The notes beneath the pieces were generated by a model. It saw nothing but the letters and a program-made list of their open reading frames with translations. It was not told the DNA's origin and did not search any database. Both the position numbers and the translations under genes were made by a program. Of a DNA stretch of 64,000 nt, positions 43,438-51,203 are shown piece after piece (positions within the stretch are counted from its first letter, which is position 1; each line of letters opens with the position of its first letter). This DNA is from Paenibacillus sp. (lineage in GTDB: Bacteria > Bacillota > Bacilli > Paenibacillales > Paenibacillaceae), in contig JAIRVF010000065.1 of NCBI GenBank assembly GCA_031254035.1, positions 49,581 through 113,580 of the forward strand, written 5' to 3'.

Positions 43438-43689
43438 ATGGGTACAATTATAACGATCATACTAATTTACGGTTCTCAGCTTGCCTTGTTTCTCCTACTG
43501 CTCTGGCTCAGTTGGCGCTACTTCGACCGCAGGTATCGCAGAAAAGATGAAGAAGCCAGCCACAAGGATCTCTTGAGTGGAAAATTCACGCCTACTTCCG
43601 AGATATTCGTGGATCCGCGCGACGGTCTCAAATACCAGGTTTACTACAATAAAGATACGGGGGAACGGGAATATGTCCTGATCAAATAA
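43438..43689 (+). CDS. Small single-helix membrane protein next to ybjQ
   Basis: This 83-residue protein has an N-terminal membrane helix (residues 3-24), a basic stretch RRYRRK and a soluble tail including FVDPRDGLKYQVYYNKDTGE. It lies 13 bases after the YbjQ-family gene and has GGGGG before the ATG, so the two are likely co-expressed; the tail may tether YbjQ to the membrane. No family recognised. Confidence 0.7.
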   Translation: MGTIITIILIYGSQLALFLLLLWLSWRYFDRRYRRKDEEASHKDLLSGKFTPTSEIFVDPRDGLKYQVYYNKDTGEREYVLIK

Positions 43690-43705
43690 TTTCCGTCCCA
43701 AATGA

Positions 43706-43845
43706 AATAACCCCACAAAGAGTATCGGAAAGAAGTCCGGGGCCTCTCAAAGATGGGCACTTTTGCGGAGCAAAAGTACTGAGTGGAGCCTATGCTTCGA
43801 TACGTATTCCAAATACTTTGCGGGGACCCCAGAAACTTATAAACT
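43706..43845 (+). repeat. Palindromic intergenic repeat, family A (long copy)
   Basis: Ends CCCCACAAAG (43711-43720) and CTTTGCGGGG (43816-43825) are the same as in the short copy at 1396-1470. It carries an extra internal hairpin, ACTTTTGCGGAGCAAAAGT (43759-43777). Both copies sit directly downstream of plus-strand genes. Confidence 0.75.
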
Positions 43846-43905
43846 CTATAATGTTGAAAGAGCTTGGACGCAGCGAATGCGTTCAAGCTCTTTTTTTACA
43901 GCCGT

Positions 43906-44865
43906 TTATTTAGTATCGAAATTAACTTCAGGCGTCGTTAGTTTATCGTAAAATTCCACGTATTTATCCTTATCCTTCGATGCACGCTGCGCCATGGCCG
44001 AACGCGGATGCTCATCCAAAGTTCCCGTGATCATGTAAGGAATCAGGTAGCCCCACTCTTCTTTTTCACGCAAAGGGATCATGTATCGTTCAATAATATC
44101 AAGCACCGGGCGCAAAGTATATTGGGTGTTTTTCAAATGCGTCACCAAAAGCTCCGTCGGGCAGTTGCCTGCTGCGCGTCCCATTCCGTATACGGAAGCA
44201 TCAAGCAGTTCCACGCCATGCTCTATAGCCGTTAGCGTATTGGAAAACGCCAACTGCATGTTGTTGTGCGTATGTACGCCAAGGCGTTTATTCGGCAGAT
44301 GGGTTTTGAATTTCTCTACTAAATATTCGATATCCTTGTGATCCAAGCTTCCATAGGAATCGACGATGTAGACGATATCAACCACGCTTTCCTGAATCAT
44401 TTCAAAAGCCTCAAGCAGCTCATTATCCATCACGTTGGACAAAGCCATAATGTTCAGTGTCGTCTCATATCCACGGTCATGGAAAGTTTGAATCAGATCA
44501 AGAGCCTTATCCACATCCTTGATATAGCAGGCTACGCGAATTAGATCAAGCATGCTTTCAGAACGCGGTAAAATGTCGTCCACATCCACGCGTCCGATAT
44601 CAACCAGAGCGGATAACTTGGTTTTACCCTTCTGAGGAATCACCTCACGCAGAAAATCATCGTTCAGAAAGCGCCATGGTCCGGTCTGATCGGCACCTTT
44701 CAGCAATTTCGGGGAGTTTTTATATCCGATTTCCATATAATCAACGCCAGCCTCATTCAGCCCGGCATACAAATTTTGTACAAATTCAACGCTAAAATCC
44801 CAATTATTTACGAGTCCACCGTCACGAATTGTACAATCCACGATTTTACAAGGGTTTGTCTTCAA
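43906..44865 (-). CDS. HMGL-like aldolase catalytic-domain protein
   Basis: This 319-residue protein is a TIM barrel of the DRE-TIM metallolyase group (4-hydroxy-2-oxovalerate aldolase, HMG-CoA lyase, isopropylmalate synthase). Visible residues are DCTIRDGG at the start (catalytic Arg and metal-binding Asp), the strand YMEIGYKNS and the metal-binding HTHNN. It lacks the regulatory or communication domain of the synthases. No acetaldehyde dehydrogenase or other pathway partner is nearby, so the substrate is open. The start is TTG at 44865 with AAGGAG upstream. Confidence 0.82.
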   Translation of the reverse strand: MKTNPCKIVDCTIRDGGLVNNWDFSVEFVQNLYAGLNEAGVDYMEIGYKNSPKLLKGADQTGPWRFLNDDFLREVIPQKGKTKLSALVDIGRVDVDDILPRSESMLDLIRVACYIKDVDKALDLIQTFHDRGYETTLNIMALSNVMDNELLEAFEMIQESVVDIVYIVDSYGSLDHKDIEYLVEKFKTHLPNKRLGVHTHNNMQLAFSNTLTAIEHGVELLDASVYGMGRAAGNCPTELLVTHLKNTQYTLRPVLDIIERYMIPLREKEEWGYLIPYMITGTLDEHPRSAMAQRASKDKDKYVEFYDKLTTPEVNFDTK

Positions 44866-45003
44866 TAAAAACTACTCCTTCCGACGTAAAATTTATTATT
44901 ACATCATACTTGACTGGCAGGGAAAAAGTAAAGATGAATATCCATTTATTCGCGGGTCCAAGCAATGTTCATCAATAATGCATATTTGGAAGTATGTTTT
45001 ATA

Positions 45004-45032
45004 TTGATGAAACTTAATCCTCATGTTATATT
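45004..45032 (+). promoter_or_regulatory. Promoter of the feo operon
   Basis: TTGATG (45004-45009) and TATATT (45027-45032) are separated by 17 bases. Transcription would start near 45039, just before the Fur box. Confidence 0.65.
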
Positions 45033-45044
45033 ACTAATGAGTAT

Positions 45045-45059
45045 TGAGATTGATTATCA
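45045..45059 (+). promoter_or_regulatory. Fur box upstream of feoA
   Basis: TGAGATTGATTATCA matches the 7-1-7 Fur consensus TGATAATnATTATCA at 12 of the 14 defined bases. It overlaps the start of transcription, so iron-loaded Fur would block the operon. Confidence 0.75.
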
Positions 45060-45080
45060 CTCTCTTTTGGAGGGATTCCC

Positions 45081-45320
45081 ATGAATCAGACAACACCACT
45101 ATTAAATTTACAGCCAGGAACAATAGGCTCTATATATGCAATTAAAGAAATGAATCCGATCCTCCGCCGGCGTTTATACGATTTGGGCGTACATGAAGGC
45201 TCCGTCGTCTCCATGAAGCAGCGCGGACCCTTTGGCGGCCCGGTAACCTTGGAATGCAATGGCCAGCTCCTTGGCATTCGTTTGAAGGAAGCAAGGGAAA
45301 TTGAGGTGTCGGTTTGTTGA
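45081..45320 (+). CDS. feoA: Ferrous iron transport protein A
   Basis: This 79-residue cytoplasmic protein has an SH3-like FeoA domain: LNLQPGTIGSI, then RRRLYDLGVHEGSVVSM and LGIRLKEAREIEV. It is thought to assist FeoB. TTTGGAGGG precedes the ATG. Its stop overlaps the TTG start of feoB. Confidence 0.93.
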   Translation: MNQTTPLLNLQPGTIGSIYAIKEMNPILRRRLYDLGVHEGSVVSMKQRGPFGGPVTLECNGQLLGIRLKEAREIEVSVC

Positions 45321-47326
45321 GTTCCTTCGCTCTGGTCGGCAATCCGAATACGGGTAAAACCTCTCTTTTTAATACGCTGACCACCTCCTATGAATATGTA
45401 GGAAACTGGGCCGGGGTCACCGTCGAGAAAAAAATTGGAGATTTAAAAAACGGCTGCGGCCATTTAGTTGATTTGCCGGGGATCTACTCCCTTCACCCGC
45501 TGTCCAAAGACGAAAGTGTTGCAGCGCAGTACTTAATGGAAGAAACACCTTCAGCACTGATCAATATTGTTGACGCTTCCCAATTGGAGCGGAACCTTGC
45601 GCTAAGCATTCAGCTGCTGGAATACGGACAGCCGATGATGCTGGGACTCAACATGATGGATGTGGCGAAGTCCCGAGGTATTCATGTCGATGCCCAGAAA
45701 CTCCAAATGATGCTCGGGGTTCCCGTCGTGCCGCTTGTGGCCCGGACGGGCAAAGGCAGCTCGGAAATTTTGGGAATGCTGCCGAAGATTCCAGAAAATT
45801 CCCCGAGCCAGATCAGGCTGGATTACGGGATCGCGGAAGCCGCGATTGTAGAAACGGAAAAGCTCCTGACTCCCGTTGCCGGTCTACCTGACCACCGCTG
45901 GGTAGCACTTCAGCTTCTTGCGCAAAATCCGGTTATTATTGAAGCTTTGGCCTCCAAGATCGATATGGGTGCCGTCGATAAAATCAGCAGCAGCTGCGAG
46001 GCGGAGCTGAGACAGGCGGGGCTTTCTTCTGCTCTTCCTGAATGGATCCGTTCCGTTCGGAACAGATTTATCGAGCAGCTCTGCGCTGCTACCATGGACC
46101 GCTCGTCCCAAAAGCCCCATAACCTGACGGAGCGCATGGACGCCATTTTGACCCATCGTTTTCTGGGCATACCGATTTTCCTAGCGTTCATGTTTTTGCT
46201 TTTTAAAGTTACGTTCGACTGGATTGGTACTCCCCTTTCGGATCTGATGGATGGCTTCATATCAGGCCCTCTCAGCGACGGAATTAATAAAGCGCTGGAC
46301 TTCGCGGGAGCTTCCTCCTTCACCCATGCTTTAATTGTGGACGGCATTGTGGCGGGTGTGGGCGGCGTGCTTGTGTTTATCCCGCAAATTTTTGTCCTGT
46401 TCCTCATCATTTCCTTTATCGAGGATTCAGGTTATATGGCACGTGTCAGTTTGCTGATGGACAGTGTCATGGAAGCGGTCGGACTGAACGGCAAAGCGTT
46501 CATTCCATTTATTATCGGATTTGGCTGCAATGTGCCAGCCGTCATGTCCGCACGCAGCATCGAACAGCCAAAGGATCGGCTGCTGACAACTCTGCTGATT
46601 CCGCTCATGTCCTGCTCGGCAAGACTCCCGGTATATGCGCTGTTCGCTGGTGTATTCTTCGAAAGCCACCAAGCGCTGGTGGTCCTATCTATGTATGTGC
46701 TAGGCATCGTTATGGCGCTCCTGCTCTGCAAGCTGTTTTCGACCTATTTATTGAAAAATGAATCATCGGTGTTTATCGTTGAGCTTCCACCTTACCGCCT
46801 GCCGCAAGGACGAAGCCTGATCCGGGGAACCTGGGAAAAAGGTAAAGGTTTTCTCCGTAAAGCCGGTACACTCATTCTTGGTGGTTCCGTATTGATCTGG
46901 TTTCTCTCGTACAGCGGACCCGGAGGCTTCGCCGTAGAGATGGATAACAGCTTCCTGGCCAAAATCGGCGGTCTGATGGCTCCATTGCTGGCACCGCTTG
47001 GCTTTGGAACCTGGCAGTCGGGCTCGTCGCTGCTAACCGGATTTTTGGCAAAGGAAATCGTTGTTTCGACTATGAACATTATTTATCACGTTCCTAATAT
47101 GGAAGGTTTGCAAGGGCAAATTGCTCATAGCTTTACGGGGTTGCAGGCACTTAGCTTTATGGCATTCGTTCTACTGTATACGCCTTGTCTGGCCACGATA
47201 GGCGTGATCCGCAAGGAAACCTCCTCCTGGCGCTGGACCATATTTTCGATCGGCTACGCCGTTGTGCTCGCATATCTTATTTCCCTGATCATTTATCAGG
47301 GTGGGCGTTTGCTGGGTCTGTCTTAG
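45317..47326 (+). CDS. feoB: Ferrous iron transporter B
   Basis: This 669-residue membrane protein imports Fe2+. The N-terminal G domain has G1 GNPNTGKTS, G3 DLPG and G4 NMMD. Next come a helical domain and about eight membrane helices with two Gate repeats, including the Cys segment GFGCNVPAVMSAR and PLMSCSARLPVY. The start is TTG at 45317 (or the adjacent TTG at 45314), overlapping the feoA stop, with GAGGTG upstream. Length is typical for Firmicutes. Confidence 0.95.
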   Translation: MSSFALVGNPNTGKTSLFNTLTTSYEYVGNWAGVTVEKKIGDLKNGCGHLVDLPGIYSLHPLSKDESVAAQYLMEETPSALINIVDASQLERNLALSIQLLEYGQPMMLGLNMMDVAKSRGIHVDAQKLQMMLGVPVVPLVARTGKGSSEILGMLPKIPENSPSQIRLDYGIAEAAIVETEKLLTPVAGLPDHRWVALQLLAQNPVIIEALASKIDMGAVDKISSSCEAELRQAGLSSALPEWIRSVRNRFIEQLCAATMDRSSQKPHNLTERMDAILTHRFLGIPIFLAFMFLLFKVTFDWIGTPLSDLMDGFISGPLSDGINKALDFAGASSFTHALIVDGIVAGVGGVLVFIPQIFVLFLIISFIEDSGYMARVSLLMDSVMEAVGLNGKAFIPFIIGFGCNVPAVMSARSIEQPKDRLLTTLLIPLMSCSARLPVYALFAGVFFESHQALVVLSMYVLGIVMALLLCKLFSTYLLKNESSVFIVELPPYRLPQGRSLIRGTWEKGKGFLRKAGTLILGGSVLIWFLSYSGPGGFAVEMDNSFLAKIGGLMAPLLAPLGFGTWQSGSSLLTGFLAKEIVVSTMNIIYHVPNMEGLQGQIAHSFTGLQALSFMAFVLLYTPCLATIGVIRKETSSWRWTIFSIGYAVVLAYLISLIIYQGGRLLGLS

Positions 47327-47362
47327 GCGGTCCTTGATCTCATAGAAACGGGGTGCATATCC

Positions 47363-47560
47363 ATGATTGATATTCTGATTGTCGGCCTCATCTTCGCCTA
47401 TGCGGCGTGGACTCTTTTTCGCCATGTGAAAAAAAGCAAAAAAGGCGCTTGCGCTTCCTGTGCTTTGAATAAATCCTGCAAAGCCGCCTGCTCCATACCG
47501 GATGCGACTATGCACCGTACTAAACCAACGGGGAGCAGCAATTCCGAGTTGCAACCATAA
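47363..47560 (+). CDS. FeoB-associated Cys-rich membrane protein
   Basis: This 65-residue protein has one N-terminal membrane helix (IDILIVGLIFAYAAWTLF), a basic stretch and a Cys cluster CASCALNKSCKAAC. It is the standard third gene of Firmicutes feo operons and may take the place of FeoC, though its role is unproven. It lies 36 bases after feoB. Confidence 0.88.
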   Translation: MIDILIVGLIFAYAAWTLFRHVKKSKKGACASCALNKSCKAACSIPDATMHRTKPTGSSNSELQP

Positions 47561-47615
47561 GACGATACGCATATATTGTTTCACTTCAAATTTCTAATGT
47601 CTTTAACCAAAGAAT

Positions 47616-47656
47616 CGGGCAGCCCCGGGTTTCGTGAGAAGCTCTGGAGCTGCCCG
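47616..47656 (+). terminator. Terminator of the feo operon
   Basis: CGGGCAGC and GCTGCCCG form an 8-bp stem with a 25-base loop and are followed by TTTT. Confidence 0.72.
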
Positions 47657-47667
47657 TTTTGCTATCG

Positions 47668-49215
47668 TTATTTCCCCGCTACTTCCTGCGCTAGAATCCA
47701 TTCGGTAATGGTGCGGACCATCACTCCTGTCGCTCCTTTCGGATTGACGCCTCGCTCTTTATTCAAAAAAGCCGTTCCCGCAATATCCAAGTGGATCCAA
47801 GGCAATCCTTCCGTAAAGGTTCCGATAAACAGTCCGGCTGTAATCGTTCCGCCCCGGGAACCCGTGCTGTTTTTGATGTCGGCCACATCGCTTTTGAGCA
47901 TATCCCAGAATTCCTTGTAGGCAGGCAGCGGCCACACCTTTTCTCCGGAACGTTTGGAAGCCAAAATAAACTCCTCCAGCATCACATCATCATTCGTAAC
48001 CGCGCCGGTAGCCACATCCCCCAGTGCTGACAATACCGCTCCTGTGAGCGTAGCGACATCAATCAACTTCACAGCTCCTTGCTGTCTTGCATAAGTCATG
48101 CCATCTGCGAGCACCACTCTGCCTTCCGCATCGGTGTTCAATATTTCAATGGTCCGCCCGCTGAAACTCCGGATAATGTCTCCCGGCTTAAAGGCGTTGC
48201 CTGCGGGCATATTTTCAGCCGTTGGAATGACCATCACGACATTGACGGCAGGCCTCAGGGCTCCCAAAGCATTCATAACTCCAAGGACAGTCGCAGCCCC
48301 ACCCATATCGCTGATCATTTCCTCCATCCCAACTCGCCGCTTGAGCGAGATGCCTCCCGTATCGAAGGTGATGCCTTTGCCCACAAGCCCGATGACATCG
48401 CCCCACTCCGTTTTGCCTTGGTACTTAATCACAATTAGACGCGGCGGGTGCACGCTGCCCTGACCGACGGCGATCAGACCTCCCATGCCCAGCTCCTTCA
48501 ACTCTTTTTCGCCCAGAACTGATGCTTCAAAACCATGCTTCTCGGCTACCTTTAGTGCCGCTCCAGCCAAATCTTCAGGCACGAGGAAATTGCCAGGCAG
48601 ATTGGTTAGGTCCCTTGCGAGACAAGTTGATTCGGCATATGCCCGGCCCCGCCCTATACCCTTCTCCCATTCCGGTACCTCAGCGGCGGCAGCCTGCCCT
48701 TCGCGGAGAAAGATCAGCTGCTCGATGCCCTGGAAGGAGGAACTATGCTTTTTGTATTGCTTGGGGCGATATGCCCCTAAAATCAAACCTTCTGTTAAGG
48801 CCTGGGCGGCAAGCGAAGCATCTTGCTCCACGGAAAAAGCGAGCAGCGGCGAGCTCAGCTCCCAAGCCAGTTTCTTCGCCCTCATTTTCATGGCCATCCT
48901 GGCCGCCTGCGCTGCAGCCACCCTCAATTCCTCCGAAGTTAAAGGACGCTCGCCAGCTCCCACAAAAATTACCGTCCGGTATTCTCCCCGCCCCTGCAGC
49001 GGAACGGCATAGGTTTGAAAGGGCTCTGCCTGAAACAAATGGCTTTCCATCAGCGGCAGCAACATCGAATTCCATACCTGACGCATGCTCCCACCCTGAA
49101 TACCCTGCGGTGATACCAATACAATAAATGCGTCAACATCATATTCTGCTACGCGCATCTCTTTATTCCACTCGATTGAAACCTGCATATATTCGGAACA
49201 GGAATGTCCATTCAT
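47668..49215 (-). CDS. pepA: Leucyl aminopeptidase (M17)
   Basis: This 515-residue cytoplasmic metallo-aminopeptidase removes N-terminal residues, leucine preferred. The C-terminal catalytic domain holds the two-metal site: GLVGKGITFDTGGISLK, ISDMGGAATVLG and the signature NTDAEGRVVLADG. The N-terminal macro-like domain (residues 1-170) is present, so the protein is full-length. AAAGGAAG precedes the ATG. It is monocistronic and convergent with the feo operon. Confidence 0.95.
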   Translation of the reverse strand: MNGHSCSEYMQVSIEWNKEMRVAEYDVDAFIVLVSPQGIQGGSMRQVWNSMLLPLMESHLFQAEPFQTYAVPLQGRGEYRTVIFVGAGERPLTSEELRVAAAQAARMAMKMRAKKLAWELSSPLLAFSVEQDASLAAQALTEGLILGAYRPKQYKKHSSSFQGIEQLIFLREGQAAAAEVPEWEKGIGRGRAYAESTCLARDLTNLPGNFLVPEDLAGAALKVAEKHGFEASVLGEKELKELGMGGLIAVGQGSVHPPRLIVIKYQGKTEWGDVIGLVGKGITFDTGGISLKRRVGMEEMISDMGGAATVLGVMNALGALRPAVNVVMVIPTAENMPAGNAFKPGDIIRSFSGRTIEILNTDAEGRVVLADGMTYARQQGAVKLIDVATLTGAVLSALGDVATGAVTNDDVMLEEFILASKRSGEKVWPLPAYKEFWDMLKSDVADIKNSTGSRGGTITAGLFIGTFTEGLPWIHLDIAGTAFLNKERGVNPKGATGVMVRTITEWILAQEVAGK

Positions 49216-49502
49216 CAGCTATCTTCCTTTGTTCATGAAGTTTTCGGACGATAATCATATATATTATTCCACACTTGTCCAATGCAACTCCTTAAATAGG
49301 TTTTTCCGCTTACATTTCCTTATAAACCCTTCGTCCAGATTCTTCTCTCCCATGAAGACAGTTCCCTTTTCTTTTCTTTAGTTCAACTTATATCATTTTT
49401 TAAAAGACATCCCTACGGCAATGATGTTAAATACTAACAATTTTCGATACCTTATACGATAATAAAAATATAAATAATGTCGAAGAAAAGAGGTTTGTAA
49501 CT
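49216..49502. other. Divergent intergenic region pepA / hscC
   Basis: AT-rich spacer that must hold promoters in both directions. TATACGATAATAAAAATATAA near 49451 could contain a -10 for the Hsp70 gene, but no matching -35 was convincing. No heat-shock CIRCE inverted repeat was seen. Confidence 0.4.
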
Positions 49503-51203
49503 GTGGCTAAAATCGGAATCGATCTGGGAACATCGAACAGCCTTGTCGCTTATTGGACAGAAAATGGTCCCGAAATAATTCCTAACTCACTGGGGAATCA
49601 TTTGACGCCTTCGGTCGTCAGTCTGGATGATAGCGGTGAAATTTTGGTGGGGCAAATTGCCAAAGAGAGATTGATTACGCATCCCCACCTCACCGTCTCG
49701 GCCTTCAAGCGGTATATGGGGACCGACAAGCAATACCAGCTTGGCAAATACATATTTACACCGGAGGATTTATCTTCCTTTGTGCTCCGATCATTAAAAG
49801 AAGATGCCGAAGCCCATCTTGGCGAAGAGATTGATGAAGCCGTCATCAGCGTCCCGGCATATTTCAATGATGCGCAGCGTAAATCTACCTTGCGTGCCGC
49901 GCTGCTTGCCGGACTGCATGTAGAGCGGCTGATCAGTGAGCCGACCGCAGCGGCCGTCTCCTACGGACTGCATCAATATGACTCGGAAACACGCTTCCTT
50001 GTTTTTGACTTGGGCGGCGGGACCTTTGACGTCTCCGTGCTTGAATTATTCGAAGGGATTATGCAGGTTCAGTCGATCGCCGGAGATAACTATCTGGGTG
50101 GGGAGGATTTTACCGAGCTGCTGATATCCCATTTTGCCCAGTCGCATAAAATCGATTTTTCCAATTTATCGAACAAAGCGCAATCCGCCTTGTTCAAACA
50201 GGCAGAGTTATGTAAGCTTGCGCTTGGAAATGGAAATGTTGGAGAGATGGTATTTACGCATGAAGACCAAACCTATCAAACAAGCGTGAACCGAACCCAA
50301 TATGAACAGCTTGCTGCCCAGCTTCTGCTGCGTTTGCGCAATCCTATTGAACGGGCACTTCGCGATGCCTCGCTAGCGCCACAGGATCTTGATGCCGTCA
50401 TCCTGATTGGCGGAGCTACGCGAATGCCTGTCATCAAAACCATCGTCAGCAAAATGTTCGGTCGGCTCCCCTACTCGCAGATCAATCCGGATGAAGCCGT
50501 GGCGCTTGGGGCAGCCATTCAAGTCGCGCTCAAAGAGCGGAATGCTGGCTTACAAGAAATCATTTTGACGGATGTATGCCCATTTACGTTGGGAACGGAT
50601 GTCTCCAGGCAGATGGGCGATGGAAGTTATAGTCACGGACATTTCGATCCAATTATTGAACGAAATACGCCGATCCCTGTAAGCAAAGTTAAGAGCTATG
50701 TGCCACTCCACGATCACCAGGAAATGATAAGTATAATCGTTTATCAAGGCGAAAGTCGAAAAGTCGAAAACAACATTAAAATCGGGGAAATTGATATTCC
50801 GATCCCAATTGCTAAGGCAGGAAGAGAATCTGTTCAAGTACGATACACCTATGACATCAATGGAGTTCTAGAAGTAGAGCTTACCGCCGAAAGCACAGGT
50901 CTGAAAAAATCGATGATCATCGAAAAAAATCCCGGCCAATCCACGCCCGAGCAAATCCAGGCAAGGCTTGAAGAGCTTAAGCATCTCAAAATTCATCCGC
51001 GGGACCGCAGCGAAAACCGCCTGCTTCTGGCCAGAGGCGAAAGGCTTTATGAGGAGTCGTTGAATGAAAGACGAGAATATATCACCGAGCTAATGATGGC
51101 ATTCGAGCAAGTTCTTGCGACTCAAAATGAACAGGAAATTAAGAAAAGAGCTGCCCAATTCAAACAGCAACTCGATTCCCTTGAAAGGTGGATGGAGTTT
51201 TAA
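49503..51203 (+). CDS. hscC: HscC-type Hsp70 chaperone
   Basis: This 566-residue Hsp70 has the full ATPase domain (phosphate loops GIDLGTSNSLVAYW and VFDLGGGTFDVSVLE, adenosine motif ILIGGATRMPVIK) and a substrate-binding beta domain. The C-terminal lid is short and there is no EEVD-like or acidic DnaK tail. Size and order match E. coli HscC rather than DnaK. The partner is the J-like protein whose ATG overlaps this stop (TAATG). The start is GTG at 49503 with AGAGG 9 bases upstream. Clients are unknown. Confidence 0.9.
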   Translation: MAKIGIDLGTSNSLVAYWTENGPEIIPNSLGNHLTPSVVSLDDSGEILVGQIAKERLITHPHLTVSAFKRYMGTDKQYQLGKYIFTPEDLSSFVLRSLKEDAEAHLGEEIDEAVISVPAYFNDAQRKSTLRAALLAGLHVERLISEPTAAAVSYGLHQYDSETRFLVFDLGGGTFDVSVLELFEGIMQVQSIAGDNYLGGEDFTELLISHFAQSHKIDFSNLSNKAQSALFKQAELCKLALGNGNVGEMVFTHEDQTYQTSVNRTQYEQLAAQLLLRLRNPIERALRDASLAPQDLDAVILIGGATRMPVIKTIVSKMFGRLPYSQINPDEAVALGAAIQVALKERNAGLQEIILTDVCPFTLGTDVSRQMGDGSYSHGHFDPIIERNTPIPVSKVKSYVPLHDHQEMISIIVYQGESRKVENNIKIGEIDIPIPIAKAGRESVQVRYTYDINGVLEVELTAESTGLKKSMIIEKNPGQSTPEQIQARLEELKHLKIHPRDRSENRLLLARGERLYEESLNERREYITELMMAFEQVLATQNEQEIKKRAAQFKQQLDSLERWMEF

